Shown in pieces: positions 15,515 through 24,570 of a stretch of DNA of 34,912 nt; position 1 is the stretch's first letter, and each line of letters starts with the position of its first letter. The notes under the pieces are model-generated. The model was given only the letters and a program-made list of their open reading frames with translations, was not told where the DNA came from and did not search any database. Made by a program: the position numbers and the translations under genes. This stretch comes from Herpetosiphonaceae bacterium. Its GTDB lineage: Bacteria > Chloroflexota > Chloroflexia > Chloroflexales > Herpetosiphonaceae. The stretch covers positions 1-34,912 of the forward strand of contig JABXJS010000066.1 of assembly GCA_013538855.1 (NCBI GenBank). The letters run 5' to 3'.

Positions 15515-17134
15515 ATGGCTGATCTGTGGCTCGATGGTGAGCATTTAACGATTGCCGATGTTGTGCGTGTGGCGCGCGATCCACAGGTGCGCGTGGCGCT
15601 GGCACCGCAGGCGCTGGAGCGCATGCAGCGCTCGCGGGCGGCGGTTGATGAGTTTGTATCAACTGGTGCGGTGGTCTATGGCATCACCACCGGCTTTGGT
15701 CACTTCCAAGATCGTACAATTGCCCCCGAGCAGGTGCGCGAGCTACAGCGCAATATTGTGATGAGCCACGCGACGGGCGTTGGCGCGCCGCTGCCTCGCG
15801 ATGTTGTGCGGGCGATGATGCTTATTCGCGCCAACACGCTGGCCAAGGGCTTCTCTGGCATCCGGCCACTGGTGGTTGAGGCGCTGCTGCAGCTGCTCAA
15901 TGCCGATGTGCTGCCGATTGTGCCCTGCCAAGGCTCGCTGGGCGCGAGCGGCGATCTGGCCCCACTGGCGCATACGATGCTGGTGCTGCTGGGCATGGGC
16001 GCGGCCGTCGGCCCAGGCGTCGATCCGGTCCACGGCCAGCAGCTGAGCGGCGCTGCGGCGCTAGAGCTATGTGGGCTTGCGCCGCTGATTCTAGAGGCCA
16101 AAGAGGGCCTGGCGCTGACCAACGGTACCGCGCTGCTCTCGGCGCTGGCCTCCTTGGCTGTGCACGACGCCGAGCAGCTGTGCCACGCCGCCGACATTGT
16201 GGCCGCGCTCTCGTGGGAGGGCCTGGCTGGCGTGCCCGATGCGCTCGACGCCCGCATCCACGCCGCCCGCCCGCATCCGCGCCAGATCGAGGCCGCTGCC
16301 TACACCCGCCGCCTGCTGGAGCACAGCGAGCTGACCTACCGCCCGCCCGCTGCGGCAACGAGCGGCGTAGAATATGGCCCGCACAAGGTGCAGGACGCCT
16401 ACTCGCTGCGCTGTCTGCCGCAGGTTCACGGTGCCGTGCGCGATGCCGCCTGCTATGGCCACTGGGCCGTCGAGATCGAGCTGAACAGCGCCACCGATAA
16501 CCCGCTGCTCTTTCCCGCTGATCTGGAGACGTTCTCCGGCCCATGGACGGCGGTGTCCGGCGGCAACTTCCACGGCGAGCCGCTGGCGCTGGCGATGGAC
16601 TTCCTCAAGCTCGCGCTGTGCGAGCTGGGCAACATCAGCGAGCGCCGCATCGCGCGACTGGTCGACTCGGCCTGTAACAACCAGCTGCTGCCGCCTTTCC
16701 TGGCCCTCGACGGCGGGCTGAACTCGGGCATGATGCTGGTGCAGTACACGGCGGCGGCGCTGGCCAGCGAGAACAAGGTGCTGGTGCACCCGGCCGCCGC
16801 CGACTCGATTCCAACCTCCGCCAATCAGGAGGACCACGTGAGCCTGGGGCCGACCGCCGCTCGCCAGGCGCTCGAGATGCTCGAAAACGTCCGTGGTATC
16901 ATTGCCTGCGAGGCGCTGTGCGCCGCTCAGGCCATTGATCTGCGCCGCCGCGACGCACCCGCTGCCAAGCTTGGCGCTGGCACCGCCGTCGCCTACGCCA
17001 CCATCCGCGAATCCGTGCCCTTCATCGCCGAAGACACAGTGATGTATCCGCACCTCGAAGCTATCAAGGCGCTGCTGCGCAATGAGCTGCTGGTGCGCCA
17101 GGTTGAAACGCACCTCGATGTCAACTCTGCCTAA
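15515..17134 (+). CDS. hutH: Histidine ammonia-lyase
   Basis: An aromatic amino acid lyase, 539 aa, that removes ammonia from L-histidine to give urocanate. The MIO cofactor triad Ala144-Ser145-Gly146 lies in GSLGASGDLAPLAH, the catalytic Tyr55 in VVYGITTGFG, and NSATDNP and QEDHVSLG are also present. The residues SHATGVG carry the His that favours histidine over phenylalanine or tyrosine in the family. The start at 15515 has GAGGTGA 5 nt upstream; upstream in-frame codons lie in the terminator region and are unlikely to be used. No hutU, hutI or hutG gene is in the window, so it is separate from a hut operon here. Only 9 nt separate it from the phosphatase gene. Codon choice becomes markedly C-ending after about 16.2 kb. 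Confidence 0.93.
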   Translation: MADLWLDGEHLTIADVVRVARDPQVRVALAPQALERMQRSRAAVDEFVSTGAVVYGITTGFGHFQDRTIAPEQVRELQRNIVMSHATGVGAPLPRDVVRAMMLIRANTLAKGFSGIRPLVVEALLQLLNADVLPIVPCQGSLGASGDLAPLAHTMLVLLGMGAAVGPGVDPVHGQQLSGAAALELCGLAPLILEAKEGLALTNGTALLSALASLAVHDAEQLCHAADIVAALSWEGLAGVPDALDARIHAARPHPRQIEAAAYTRRLLEHSELTYRPPAAATSGVEYGPHKVQDAYSLRCLPQVHGAVRDAACYGHWAVEIELNSATDNPLLFPADLETFSGPWTAVSGGNFHGEPLALAMDFLKLALCELGNISERRIARLVDSACNNQLLPPFLALDGGLNSGMMLVQYTAAALASENKVLVHPAAADSIPTSANQEDHVSLGPTAARQALEMLENVRGIIACEALCAAQAIDLRRRDAPAAKLGAGTAVAYATIRESVPFIAEDTVMYPHLEAIKALLRNELLVRQVETHLDVNSA

Positions 17135-17143
17135 GGAGCGCTT

Positions 17144-18856
17144 ATGACGACTGCACCAACCGATTTGCAGATTGCTCTCGATGCCCGTTGGGATCAGCTG
17201 CCGGCGCTGACCGCCTTTACCGCCGAGGCCGAGGATTCGCTTGGCCTTACCTCCGAGCAGATGTTTGTGCTGGAGCTGGTGGTCGAGGAGATCGTCACCA
17301 ATGTGATCAAGTACGGCTACCGCGAGCAGGGCGGCCCGCTCGAGCTGTGCTGCCGCGCCACCGCCGGCGATCTGGAGATCGTGATTCGCGATCGCGGCAT
17401 GCCCTTCGATCCAACCCAGGCGTCGCGCCCCGATCTCTCGGGCGGCGTGCAGGATCGCCCCGTCGGCGGCCTCGGCGTCTTTCTGGTCTGCGAGATGGCC
17501 GACACGGTGCACTACACCCACAGCGAGGCGGACGGCTGGAACGAGCTGGTCGTCACCAAGTCGGCCTCCAACGATGGCAATGTGCAGCCGCTGGTCGAGT
17601 TTCTACAGCGCCTGCCGCTGTTTATGGGCATGGATGAGTCGATCCTCACCCGCATGGTGCAGTCGGCCCACCGCCAGCGCCTCGCCCCTGGCGAAACTCT
17701 CTTCCACGAGGGCGATGTTGGCGCAGAGTGCTTCATTGTGATGGCTGGCGATGTCGATGTGGTCAAGCAGTTGGGCGATGAGCTGGTGCTGCTGGAGCGC
17801 TGCCGCCCTGGCTCGATCATCGGTGAGATGGCGCTGATCGACAACAGCCCGCGCGCCGCCAGCGTGCGCTCGCGCACCTCCGCCACACTCCTGCGCATCA
17901 CTGAGTCCGAGTTTATGACGCTGATGCACGCCAACCCCACGGCGGCCATGGCGCTGCTGCGCGGCGGCACCGCCCGCCTGCGCACCTCAACCTCGCAGAT
18001 GATCCGCGGCCTCGAGCAAAAAAACACCGAGCTGGCGCGCGCCTACGATGATCTCAAGGCCGCTCAGAGCGAGCTGCTGCGCCTGGAGCGCATCGAGCGC
18101 GAGCTGGCCATCGCCCGCGATATTCAGCGCTTCTTTTTGCCATCCTCCATCCCGCAGCCGGACGGCTGGCAGATCGCCGCCTACAACGAGGGCGCGCTGG
18201 AGGTCGGCGGCGATTTCTACGACGTGCTCGAGCTTGGCGACGGCCGCATCGCCCTCGTCGTCGCCGATGCCTGTGGCAAGGGCGTGCCTGCTGCGCTCTT
18301 CGTGGCGCTCACGCGCTCGCTGCTGCGCTCGGCCTCGCAGGCGCTGGCCGCCCGCCCCGAGACCGCCCCCGATGTCGAGACGCTGGCCATGACCGCCGTT
18401 GACATGACCAACACCTACATCGCCCGCGAGCACGGCGCAAGCAATATGTTCACCACGCTGTTCTATGCCGTGCTGGAGCCAGAGACCGGCCGCCTGACCT
18501 ACGTCAACGCCGGCCACAACCCGCCGCTGGTCTTCGACCGCGCTACCGGCGAGCTGCGCCCGCTGGAGGCCACCGGCCTGCCCGTCGGCATTATGCAGCC
18601 ACTCGACTACAAGGCCCGCGTCACGCACATCGCGCCCAGCGAGTTCCTGCTGGCCTTCACCGATGGCGCGACCGAGGCCTTCGACGCCGCTGGCAATGTT
18701 TTCGACGACGATGCGCTGATCAGTGTGATTCGCAGCGCCGAGTACAGCGACGCCGCATCCATGCTCAGCTGCATTCGCACCGCGATCAAGAACTTCGTCG
18801 GCCGCGCCCCGCAGACCGACGACATCACGCTGATGGCCATCAGCCGCTCGCACTAG
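17144..18856 (+). CDS. Composite HATPase, cNMP-binding and SpoIIE-type phosphatase
   Basis: A 570-aa signalling protein. Residues 1-140 form an anti-sigma-kinase type HATPase with N-box EEIVTNV (48-54), DRGMPFDP (83-90) and GGLGVFL (108-114). Residues about 155-270 are a cyclic-nucleotide-binding domain with GEMALIDNSPRAAS (227-240). A coiled coil follows (about 285-325), then a PP2C/SpoIIE phosphatase domain with GGDFYD (355-360), DACGKG (375-380), NAGHNPP and FTDGATEAF. Kinase and phosphatase activities that usually oppose each other in partner-switching are thus fused and gated by a nucleotide sensor. AAGGAG lies 6 nt before the ATG, and the gene follows hutH by 9 nt, so co-transcription is likely. 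No anti-sigma antagonist (STAS) gene is present nearby. Confidence 0.9.
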   Translation: MTTAPTDLQIALDARWDQLPALTAFTAEAEDSLGLTSEQMFVLELVVEEIVTNVIKYGYREQGGPLELCCRATAGDLEIVIRDRGMPFDPTQASRPDLSGGVQDRPVGGLGVFLVCEMADTVHYTHSEADGWNELVVTKSASNDGNVQPLVEFLQRLPLFMGMDESILTRMVQSAHRQRLAPGETLFHEGDVGAECFIVMAGDVDVVKQLGDELVLLERCRPGSIIGEMALIDNSPRAASVRSRTSATLLRITESEFMTLMHANPTAAMALLRGGTARLRTSTSQMIRGLEQKNTELARAYDDLKAAQSELLRLERIERELAIARDIQRFFLPSSIPQPDGWQIAAYNEGALEVGGDFYDVLELGDGRIALVVADACGKGVPAALFVALTRSLLRSASQALAARPETAPDVETLAMTAVDMTNTYIAREHGASNMFTTLFYAVLEPETGRLTYVNAGHNPPLVFDRATGELRPLEATGLPVGIMQPLDYKARVTHIAPSEFLLAFTDGATEAFDAAGNVFDDDALISVIRSAEYSDAASMLSCIRTAIKNFVGRAPQTDDITLMAISRSH

Positions 18857-18930
18857 TTTGTACTGTATCTGCACGGTGCGGTAGCGCGCTGTGTGTTGGC
18901 GGCGTGCCGACAGCGTTTGGGCAGCCATAA

Positions 18931-19213
18931 AGCAGCGTTTCATTTTGAAAAGAAGCGCGTGTGGGTGTGCGCAGGTGGCGCGGCGGCAGGCCAGGCCCTG
19001 GCGGGCCGCTGCGTTGCCGACCCTAGAGGGTGCCCGCGCTCCGGCCACGGCGATTGCGCAGGGCTGGGTTGCATTACCCGGCGCTGGCTGGCGGTCGCGG
19101 CAAGATGCGGCGCAGGTGCTCAGGCTGAGGCGCGGGCACGGCGCGGGCCTTGGCCGCGGATTAAGCACGGCTGGACAGTGCGGCGGCACGGCTGGCGATG
19201 ATCGCAGGCGCAG
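18931..19213. repeat. Non-coding tandem repeat, copy 1
   Basis: First copy (283 bp) of a long direct repeat. It begins AGCAGCGTTTCAT, continues with AAGAAGCGCGTGTGGGTGTG and ends ATCGCAGGCGCAG. Compared with copy 2 it carries about 14 extra bases near 19021-19036 and scattered substitutions. Long reading frames cross it on both strands because it is GC-rich, but none has a ribosome site or a recognisable product. Confidence 0.88.
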
Positions 19214-19224
19214 CATTCCACACC

Positions 19225-19493
19225 AGCAGCGTTTCATGTTGAAAAAGAAGCGCGTGTGGGTGTGCGCGCGTGTGGTGGCGGCAGGCCAGGCCCTGGCGGG
19301 CCGCTGCGTTGCCGACCCGCTCCGGCCACGGCGATTGCGCAGGGCTGGGTTGCATTGCCCGGCGCTGGCTGGCGGTCGCGGCAAGACGCGGCGTAGGTGC
19401 TCAGGCTGACCACGGGCACAGCGCGGGCCTTGGCCGCGGATTAAGCACGGCTGGACAGTGCGGCGGCACGGCTGGCGCGGATCGCAGGCGCAG
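19225..19493. repeat. Non-coding tandem repeat, copy 2
   Basis: Second copy (269 bp), 12 bp after the first and very similar over its whole length. Between the phosphatase gene and the minus-strand gene at 19548 there is no convincing gene; the two copies fill most of this 690-bp stretch. Their function is unknown. Candidates are a structured RNA, a mobile non-autonomous element or simple segmental duplication. Confidence 0.88.
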
Positions 19494-19508
19494 TCTTCAT
19501 CACAAGTA

Positions 19509-19539
19509 CGCCGCCGCTGAGGTGGGGCCAGCGGCGGCG
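19509..19539 (-). terminator. Hairpin after the 130-aa membrane protein gene
   Basis: An 11-bp perfect stem of CGCCGCCGCTG and its complement with a 9-nt loop lies 9 nt after the stop codon of the minus-strand gene. It lacks a proper T-run, so termination is probable rather than certain. Confidence 0.55.
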
Positions 19540-19547
19540 GCATGGTT

Positions 19548-19940
19548 TTAGGCTTGGCCTGGGGTGTGCTGCGAGAGCGTCCAGTCGAAGCGCGCCCAGC
19601 TGACGTTGGGAAAGACGAGCTGCTGGTCGCTCTGGTCGATCTTGACGGCGACGGTTGCGCCGGGCTGAATCTGCGGAATGTGGGCGGCGTCAACATTCCA
19701 GACCGAATGGACGCGATAGGGCGGGCGGTAGTTTGACTGCACCTCAAGGAACAGGCGCACCGTGATCGTATCTTGGTGCGGCTGGATATTTGAGCGGCCG
19801 AGATCGACGACAGTCGCCTGGGCGGGCGTGGCGCTGTCGATGCGGGCCTGCTGCTGGGCCAGAATCTTGTCTCCAGCGCGCATTGCATAGACGATGCCGA
19901 GCACAATCACGGCGAGAATAGCGGCTCCAGACCAGCTCAT
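19548..19940 (-). CDS. Small membrane-anchored protein, DUF3592-like
   Basis: A 130-aa protein with one N-terminal membrane segment (about 5-19, AILAVIVLGIVYAM), a short helix, and a beta-rich domain. In it, PAQATVVDLGRSN, ITVRLFLEVQ, PPYRVHSVWNVDAAHIPQ and IQPGATVAVKID follow each other. This order resembles DUF3592-type modules of envelope proteins, where the beta domain faces outside; the match is by eye and uncertain. AAGGAG lies about 8 nt before the ATG. It is a single gene on the minus strand, divergent from the NDP-mannose pyrophosphorylase gene. Confidence 0.7.
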   Translation of the reverse strand: MSWSGAAILAVIVLGIVYAMRAGDKILAQQQARIDSATPAQATVVDLGRSNIQPHQDTITVRLFLEVQSNYRPPYRVHSVWNVDAAHIPQIQPGATVAVKIDQSDQQLVFPNVSWARFDWTLSQHTPGQA

Positions 19941-20078
19941 AGTGTTGCTCCTTGCTTGACGGTTATTTGCTGGCGTGAGTATTGCACAGCATGCTTGCTT
20001 AAAACTCCCTTTGTCCCTATAGCCCCAAAATTCGTGCTCAGGCGAAATTAAGCTTGGCTCAGATTGAGCGGATACGAC

Positions 20079-20107
20079 TGCATAGAGCGCAGGTTTCTTG
20101 TTATACT
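20079..20107 (+). promoter_or_regulatory. Candidate promoter of the NDP-mannose pyrophosphorylase gene
   Basis: TATACT at 20102-20107 is a good -10; the -35 position 17 bp upstream reads TGCATA (20079-20084), a weak match. The leader would be about 68 nt. Confidence 0.4.
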
Positions 20108-20181
20108 TGAGCTAGTCATCCGTGAATGCTGACTCAAACCCGCCATGGAGCGCAGGCTGAATCGAGGAAATCGAGGTTTTT

Positions 20182-22689
20182 ATGAAAGCGATCCTGATGG
20201 CAGGCGGAGAAGGCTCGCGCCTGCGTCCGCTAACGATCAGCCGTCCCAAGCCGATGGTGCCACTGGTTGATCGGCCGGTGATGGGCCAGATCATCGAGTT
20301 GCTGAAGCGCCACGGCATCACCGAGATTATTATTACGGTGCAGTACCTGGCCAATATCATCCAAGACTTCTATGGCGACGGCTCGGCGTTTGACGTGAAC
20401 ATCGTCTACTCGGTCGAGGAGATGCCGATGGGCACCGCCGGCGCGATCAAATATGCCTCGCGGCTGCTGCCCGACGACGAGCCGTTCCTGGTGATCTCCG
20501 GCGACGCACTCACCGACTTCGACCTGACCGAGCTAATCGAGGCGCACCGCAGCGCGCGCGACGCCATCGCCACGATCACGCTGACGCGTGTGCCCAACCC
20601 GCTGGAGTACGGCGTGGTGATCACCGACGAGCAAGGCCGGATCAAGCAGTTCTTGGAGAAGCCGAGCTGGGGCGAGGTGTTTTCCGACACCGTCAACACC
20701 GGCCTGTACGTGCTCGACCCGTCGATACTGGAGCACATTCCGTTCAACGAGCCATACGATTTCTCGAAGGATCTCTTTCCGAAGCTGCTGGCGCGTGGGT
20801 CGCGGCTCAACGGCTACATCGCGGAGGGCTACTGGACCGACGTTGGCAACATCGAGGCCTACATGCGCGCCTGCGCCGACTACCTTTCAGGCAAAGTGAA
20901 CCTGCCGCGCATGGGCCTGAACAGCGGCGGCGAGGTCTGGACCGAGGGCGAGGTCGAGATTGCGCCGGATGCGCAGCTGCACGGCCCGGTGTTTCTGGGC
21001 CATGGCGTGAAGATCAAGGGCGGCGCGATTATCTACGGGCCGTCGGTGGTGCGCGACTACACGATTGTTGATGCGCGGGCGACGGTGGATCGCTCGGTGA
21101 TCTGGCGCAACTCGTACATTGGCGAGCGCGCCGAGCTACGCGGTGCGATCGTCTGCAAGCAGTGCAACATCAAGAGCCGCTCGCTGCTGTTCGAGGGCGT
21201 GGTGGTGGCCGACAGCACGATCATCAACTCCGGCGCGGTGATCCAGCCCAACGTCAAAATTTGGCCCTCGAAGGAGGTCGAGGAGGGCGCGACGGTGAGC
21301 GCCTCGATCATCTGGGGCGCGCAGGGGCGGCGCGTGCTGTTTGGGCGCTACGGCATCACCGGGCTGGTGAACATCGACCTGACGCCGGAGTTCTGCGCCA
21401 AGCTTGGCGCGGCCTACGGCGCGATTCTGCCCAAAGGCTCGACGGTGACGATGAACCGCGACGCGCACTACACGCCGCGCATGCTCAAGCGGGCGCTGAT
21501 CGCCGGGCTGCCATCGGCGGGCATCAACGTGCTCGACGTGCACAGCGTGCCCATCCCTGTGGCGCGCTACCTGACCCACGCGCTGAAGGCGGCGGGCGGC
21601 ATTCACGTGCGGCTCTCGCCGATGGACAACCGCGTGGTCGATATTAAATTCTTCAACGGCCAGGGCCTGGACCTGGGCACCGATGTCGAGCGCAAGATCG
21701 AAAACGCCTACTTCCGCGAGGATTACCGCCGCGTCTACCTTGACGAGATTGGGCGCATCACCGAGGCCAACAACCTGCCCAACATCTACGGCGAGCACTT
21801 CATCAACCGTCTCAACAGCGAAGCGCTGCCAATTATGGCCCAGCACTTCTCGGTGGTGGTGGACTACGCCTCGTCGAACGCCGCGCCCTATCTTGGCGCG
21901 ATCCTGCGCCAGCTCGATATCGACGTGGTGGCGCTCAACGCCAACACCGACGAGGACCGCCTGTTTCAGACCGCCGAGCAGTTCCAGGCCGGCATGCAGC
22001 GGCTGGCGGCGATTGTGCCGGTGATGAACGCCGACCTGGGCGTGCGCGTTGACTCCGGCGGCGAGCGTATCTTCGTCGTCGATGACACCGGCCACCGGCT
22101 GACCGACACCGAGCTGCTGGCGGCGCTGACCTCGCTGGTGCTGGAGGCCAACGCTGGCGGCCAGGTGGCGGTGCCTGTGACTGCGCCGCGCCTGTTCGAG
22201 CGCCTGGCGGATCGCTACAAAGGGCAGATCAAGCGCACCAAGACGGCGCTGGGCGCGCTGATGCAGCAGGCCACCAAGTGCTCGGAGCTGCGGCTGCTCG
22301 GCGATGGTGCTGGCAGCCTGATCTTCCCCGCCTTCTACCCGGTCGCCGACGGGCTGTTTGCCATCGTCAAGCTGATGGAGCTGCTGGCGCGGGCGGGCGT
22401 GCGGCTGTCCGAGGTGCGGCGCACGCTGCCGCGCTCGACGATGGCGCGAACCAAGGTGCCCTGTCGCTGGGAGAACAAGGGCAAGGTGATGCGCATCCTC
22501 AATGAGCAGTACGCCCAGCGCTCGCCTGAGCTGATCGACGGCATCAAGATCGAGCTAGGCAGCGAGTGGGTGCTGATCCTACCCGACCCAGACGGGCCGT
22601 TTATCCACGTCATCGCCGAGGGCACCAGCGACGAGCAGGCCCAGGTGCTGACCGAGAAGTACGCCGGGCTGGTGATGGGCCTACAGTAA
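20182..22689 (+). CDS. Mannose-1-phosphate guanylyltransferase with degenerate phosphomannomutase domain
   Basis: An 835-aa protein with three parts. Residues 1-235 are a nucleotidyltransferase with signature [13 protein letters not shown] and the substrate segment [20 protein letters not shown]. Residues about 250-385 form left-handed beta-helix hexapeptides. Residues about 390-835 resemble a phosphomannomutase. In that last part the phosphoserine loop reads VRLSPMD (Ser479 kept, the usual TASHNP lost) and the metal loop reads DSGGER (624-629) instead of DGDGDR, so mutase activity is doubtful. Long proteins of this build occur in actinobacteria, cyanobacteria and Chloroflexota and are annotated as GDP-mannose synthases; the sugar specificity is not proven by sequence. 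GAGG lies 8 nt upstream of the ATG. The product would feed mannosylation, matching the PIG-V gene downstream. Confidence 0.88.
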   Translation: MKAILMAGGEGSRLRPLTISRPKPMVPLVDRPVMGQIIELLKRHGITEIIITVQYLANIIQDFYGDGSAFDVNIVYSVEEMPMGTAGAIKYASRLLPDDEPFLVISGDALTDFDLTELIEAHRSARDAIATITLTRVPNPLEYGVVITDEQGRIKQFLEKPSWGEVFSDTVNTGLYVLDPSILEHIPFNEPYDFSKDLFPKLLARGSRLNGYIAEGYWTDVGNIEAYMRACADYLSGKVNLPRMGLNSGGEVWTEGEVEIAPDAQLHGPVFLGHGVKIKGGAIIYGPSVVRDYTIVDARATVDRSVIWRNSYIGERAELRGAIVCKQCNIKSRSLLFEGVVVADSTIINSGAVIQPNVKIWPSKEVEEGATVSASIIWGAQGRRVLFGRYGITGLVNIDLTPEFCAKLGAAYGAILPKGSTVTMNRDAHYTPRMLKRALIAGLPSAGINVLDVHSVPIPVARYLTHALKAAGGIHVRLSPMDNRVVDIKFFNGQGLDLGTDVERKIENAYFREDYRRVYLDEIGRITEANNLPNIYGEHFINRLNSEALPIMAQHFSVVVDYASSNAAPYLGAILRQLDIDVVALNANTDEDRLFQTAEQFQAGMQRLAAIVPVMNADLGVRVDSGGERIFVVDDTGHRLTDTELLAALTSLVLEANAGGQVAVPVTAPRLFERLADRYKGQIKRTKTALGALMQQATKCSELRLLGDGAGSLIFPAFYPVADGLFAIVKLMELLARAGVRLSEVRRTLPRSTMARTKVPCRWENKGKVMRILNEQYAQRSPELIDGIKIELGSEWVLILPDPDGPFIHVIAEGTSDEQAQVLTEKYAGLVMGLQ

Positions 22690-22766
22690 CCATGGTTGAA
22701 ATCAAGCGTGCGCCTGCAAGCTGCGGCCAGTGTCGTTCAGCGCAGGCGCACTGTGTGTGAGGCACT

Positions 22767-23201
22767 ATGACAGACGAACACGAGCGCATGGTCGCCGGCA
22801 TCAAGCACCTGGCGACCCACTTTGTGCGCACAATCAAAGCGCAGCTTGACGTTGAGGTTGGCTACGACGCCGAGGCCGTCAAGGCGCTCTCGGACTACAT
22901 CGACCAGCTGCGGCCAACCTACAGCGAGGGCGTGCCGCCGGGGCTGATCCAGACGCTTGGCGCGTTTCTCGGCGAGTGCGTGTGCACTGTCTACGGCGGC
23001 ACATGGGCCTTCGATGAGGAGACGAACGAGTGGGGCGTGGCCGTGCCCGTCAAGGGCGGCGACATGTGGACCTACCCGTTCAGCAAGGTGTTCAAGCACT
23101 TCCTCGACGGCCAGAAGGAGTCGGTGGGCGAGTTCTTCCACGCGCTGAGCTATCTAACCGACCCGAAGTACAACTGGTCGCCGCCAGCTGCTGGCGCGTA
23201 G
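22767..23201 (+). CDS. Conserved hypothetical protein
   Basis: A 144-aa soluble protein without signal peptide or membrane segment. Conserved-looking stretches are LGAFLGECVCTVYGGTW, WGVAVPVKGGDMWTYPFSKV and the C-terminal FFHALSYL. The pattern of a GEC motif, a tryptophan-rich centre and a PFSKVFKHFLDG segment resembles DUF3806-type proteins, but I cannot confirm the family. GAGG lies about 6 nt upstream of the ATG. It follows the NDP-mannose pyrophosphorylase gene by 77 nt on the same strand; function unknown. Confidence 0.78.
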   Translation: MTDEHERMVAGIKHLATHFVRTIKAQLDVEVGYDAEAVKALSDYIDQLRPTYSEGVPPGLIQTLGAFLGECVCTVYGGTWAFDEETNEWGVAVPVKGGDMWTYPFSKVFKHFLDGQKESVGEFFHALSYLTDPKYNWSPPAAGA

Positions 23202-23294
23202 CGCGGCGCTAAGAAAACTTTAAGCTGCGCCTCATTCCATTGCTGGCACTGCACGTGCTACGCTGCGCCTGATGCTAGATAAGGAGATGGCGCT

Positions 23295-24527
23295 ATGCAG
23301 CGTGCTGCTCGGCTCCGCATGGATCTGTTTGTTCGACGAGACTGGCTGGAGCGCGACTGGGTGCGCGTGGCCGGACTATTTCTGGCGACGCGGCTGGCGT
23401 TCTACGGCATTGCCTTCTTTGCACTGTGGCTGCTGCCGCCTGCGCGCAGCGAGCCGGCCGCTGTCGATGTGAACAGCGGCTGGCTGGTGGCGCTGCACTG
23501 GCGCTGGGACGCCGTGCACTACTACACGATCGCTACGCACGGCTATACGCCGTGGGGCCTGAGCGCGTTCTTTCCGCTGTTTCCGCTGCTGCTGCGCCTG
23601 GGCGCGACGCTGCTGGGGCTGCATGTGCCCGCCGCTGTGCCGATTGACCAGGCCGAGCGCTGGCCGCTAGTGCTGGGCATTGGCATCAGCCAGCTGGCGC
23701 TGCTGGGCGCGCTGTGGTGCGTCTATCAGCTCGCGCGTGCCGACGACGCCGATCAGCCAACCGCCGAGCGCGCGCTGCTCTACATCGCCTGCTTTCCACT
23801 GGCCTTCTACTATAACCTGCCCTATACCGAGGCGCTGTTTCTGTTTCTGACCGCCGCGACATTTTTGGCCACGCGGCGCGGTCGCTGGGTCTGGGCTGGG
23901 CTGGCCGCAGCGGCTGCCGGAGCCACACGGCCAGTCGGCGGCCTGATGGTGCTGGTGCTGCTGGTTGAGCTGTGGCTGGCCTGGCGCGCCGGGGCGCTGC
24001 GCAGCTGGTGGCGCGCGGTCGTGGGACTGCTGCTCGCGCCCACAGGCGTGCTTGGCTACATGGCCTACCTCGGCTGGCGCTTCAATGATCCGCTGGCCTT
24101 TATCCACGCGCAGCAGCAGTCCGACTGGGTGCGCACCGAGTCCGGGCCGCTGCAGACGCTGCGCAGCGGGCTGCACTACGCGCTGCATCCGGAGCTGAGC
24201 CACACGCCAGCGATCCATGCTCGTGGCGTGCTGCACCTGGTGATTGTGCTGGTGTTTCTGGCGCTTACGCTGCTGTCGCTGCGGCGCTGGCGCAGCTCGT
24301 ATCTGGTCTATAGCCTGGGCATGTTTGCTGTCATTCTGGCCTCGCCGTTTCCTGACGACTACGTGATGCACGGGCTGGGGCGCTACGTGATGGTGCTGTT
24401 TCCGGTCTACTTTACGCTGGCGCGCTGGGGCCGCTGGCGCTGGGTGCACTACGCCATCCTGAGCCTGTGGCTGCCGCTCTATGGCCTGCTGAGCGCGCTG
24501 TACATCGGCTGGTACCCGGTGGCCTAA
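23295..24527 (+). CDS. PIG-V type integral membrane mannosyltransferase
   Basis: A 410-aa protein with about ten hydrophobic segments and GT-C glycosyltransferase character. The key segment HWRWDAVHYYTIATHGY followed by FFPLFPLLLRL is typical of the PIG-V/GPI mannosyltransferase 2 family, where the WD and HYY residues lie in the first extracytoplasmic loop. In bacteria such enzymes move mannose or another sugar from a polyprenyl-phosphate donor to surface glycans or proteins. AAGGAG lies 8 nt before ATG 23295, which decides the start. Its closeness to the NDP-mannose pyrophosphorylase gene supports a role in mannose-based glycan synthesis (inference). Confidence 0.8.
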   Translation: MQRAARLRMDLFVRRDWLERDWVRVAGLFLATRLAFYGIAFFALWLLPPARSEPAAVDVNSGWLVALHWRWDAVHYYTIATHGYTPWGLSAFFPLFPLLLRLGATLLGLHVPAAVPIDQAERWPLVLGIGISQLALLGALWCVYQLARADDADQPTAERALLYIACFPLAFYYNLPYTEALFLFLTAATFLATRRGRWVWAGLAAAAAGATRPVGGLMVLVLLVELWLAWRAGALRSWWRAVVGLLLAPTGVLGYMAYLGWRFNDPLAFIHAQQQSDWVRTESGPLQTLRSGLHYALHPELSHTPAIHARGVLHLVIVLVFLALTLLSLRRWRSSYLVYSLGMFAVILASPFPDDYVMHGLGRYVMVLFPVYFTLARWGRWRWVHYAILSLWLPLYGLLSALYIGWYPVA

Positions 24528-24570
24528 GGGTGCTTAGCCGCCAAGGGTGCATATGCGCGGCCCTTCATGG

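Noticed and set aside
16091-17521. A 476-codon open frame opposite hutH
   Set aside because: Antisense to a clear histidine ammonia-lyase gene; no domain or start signal was recognised.
18891-19409. Arg/Ala-rich open frame across the tandem repeat
   Set aside because: No ribosome site, no recognisable domain, and the 14-nt length difference between repeat copies is not a multiple of three, which argues against coding.
17987-19906. A 639-codon open frame on the minus strand
   Set aside because: It runs antisense through the phosphatase domain and the non-coding repeats, has no ribosome site and gives a low-complexity Ala/Arg/Ser-rich product typical of GC-rich shadow frames.
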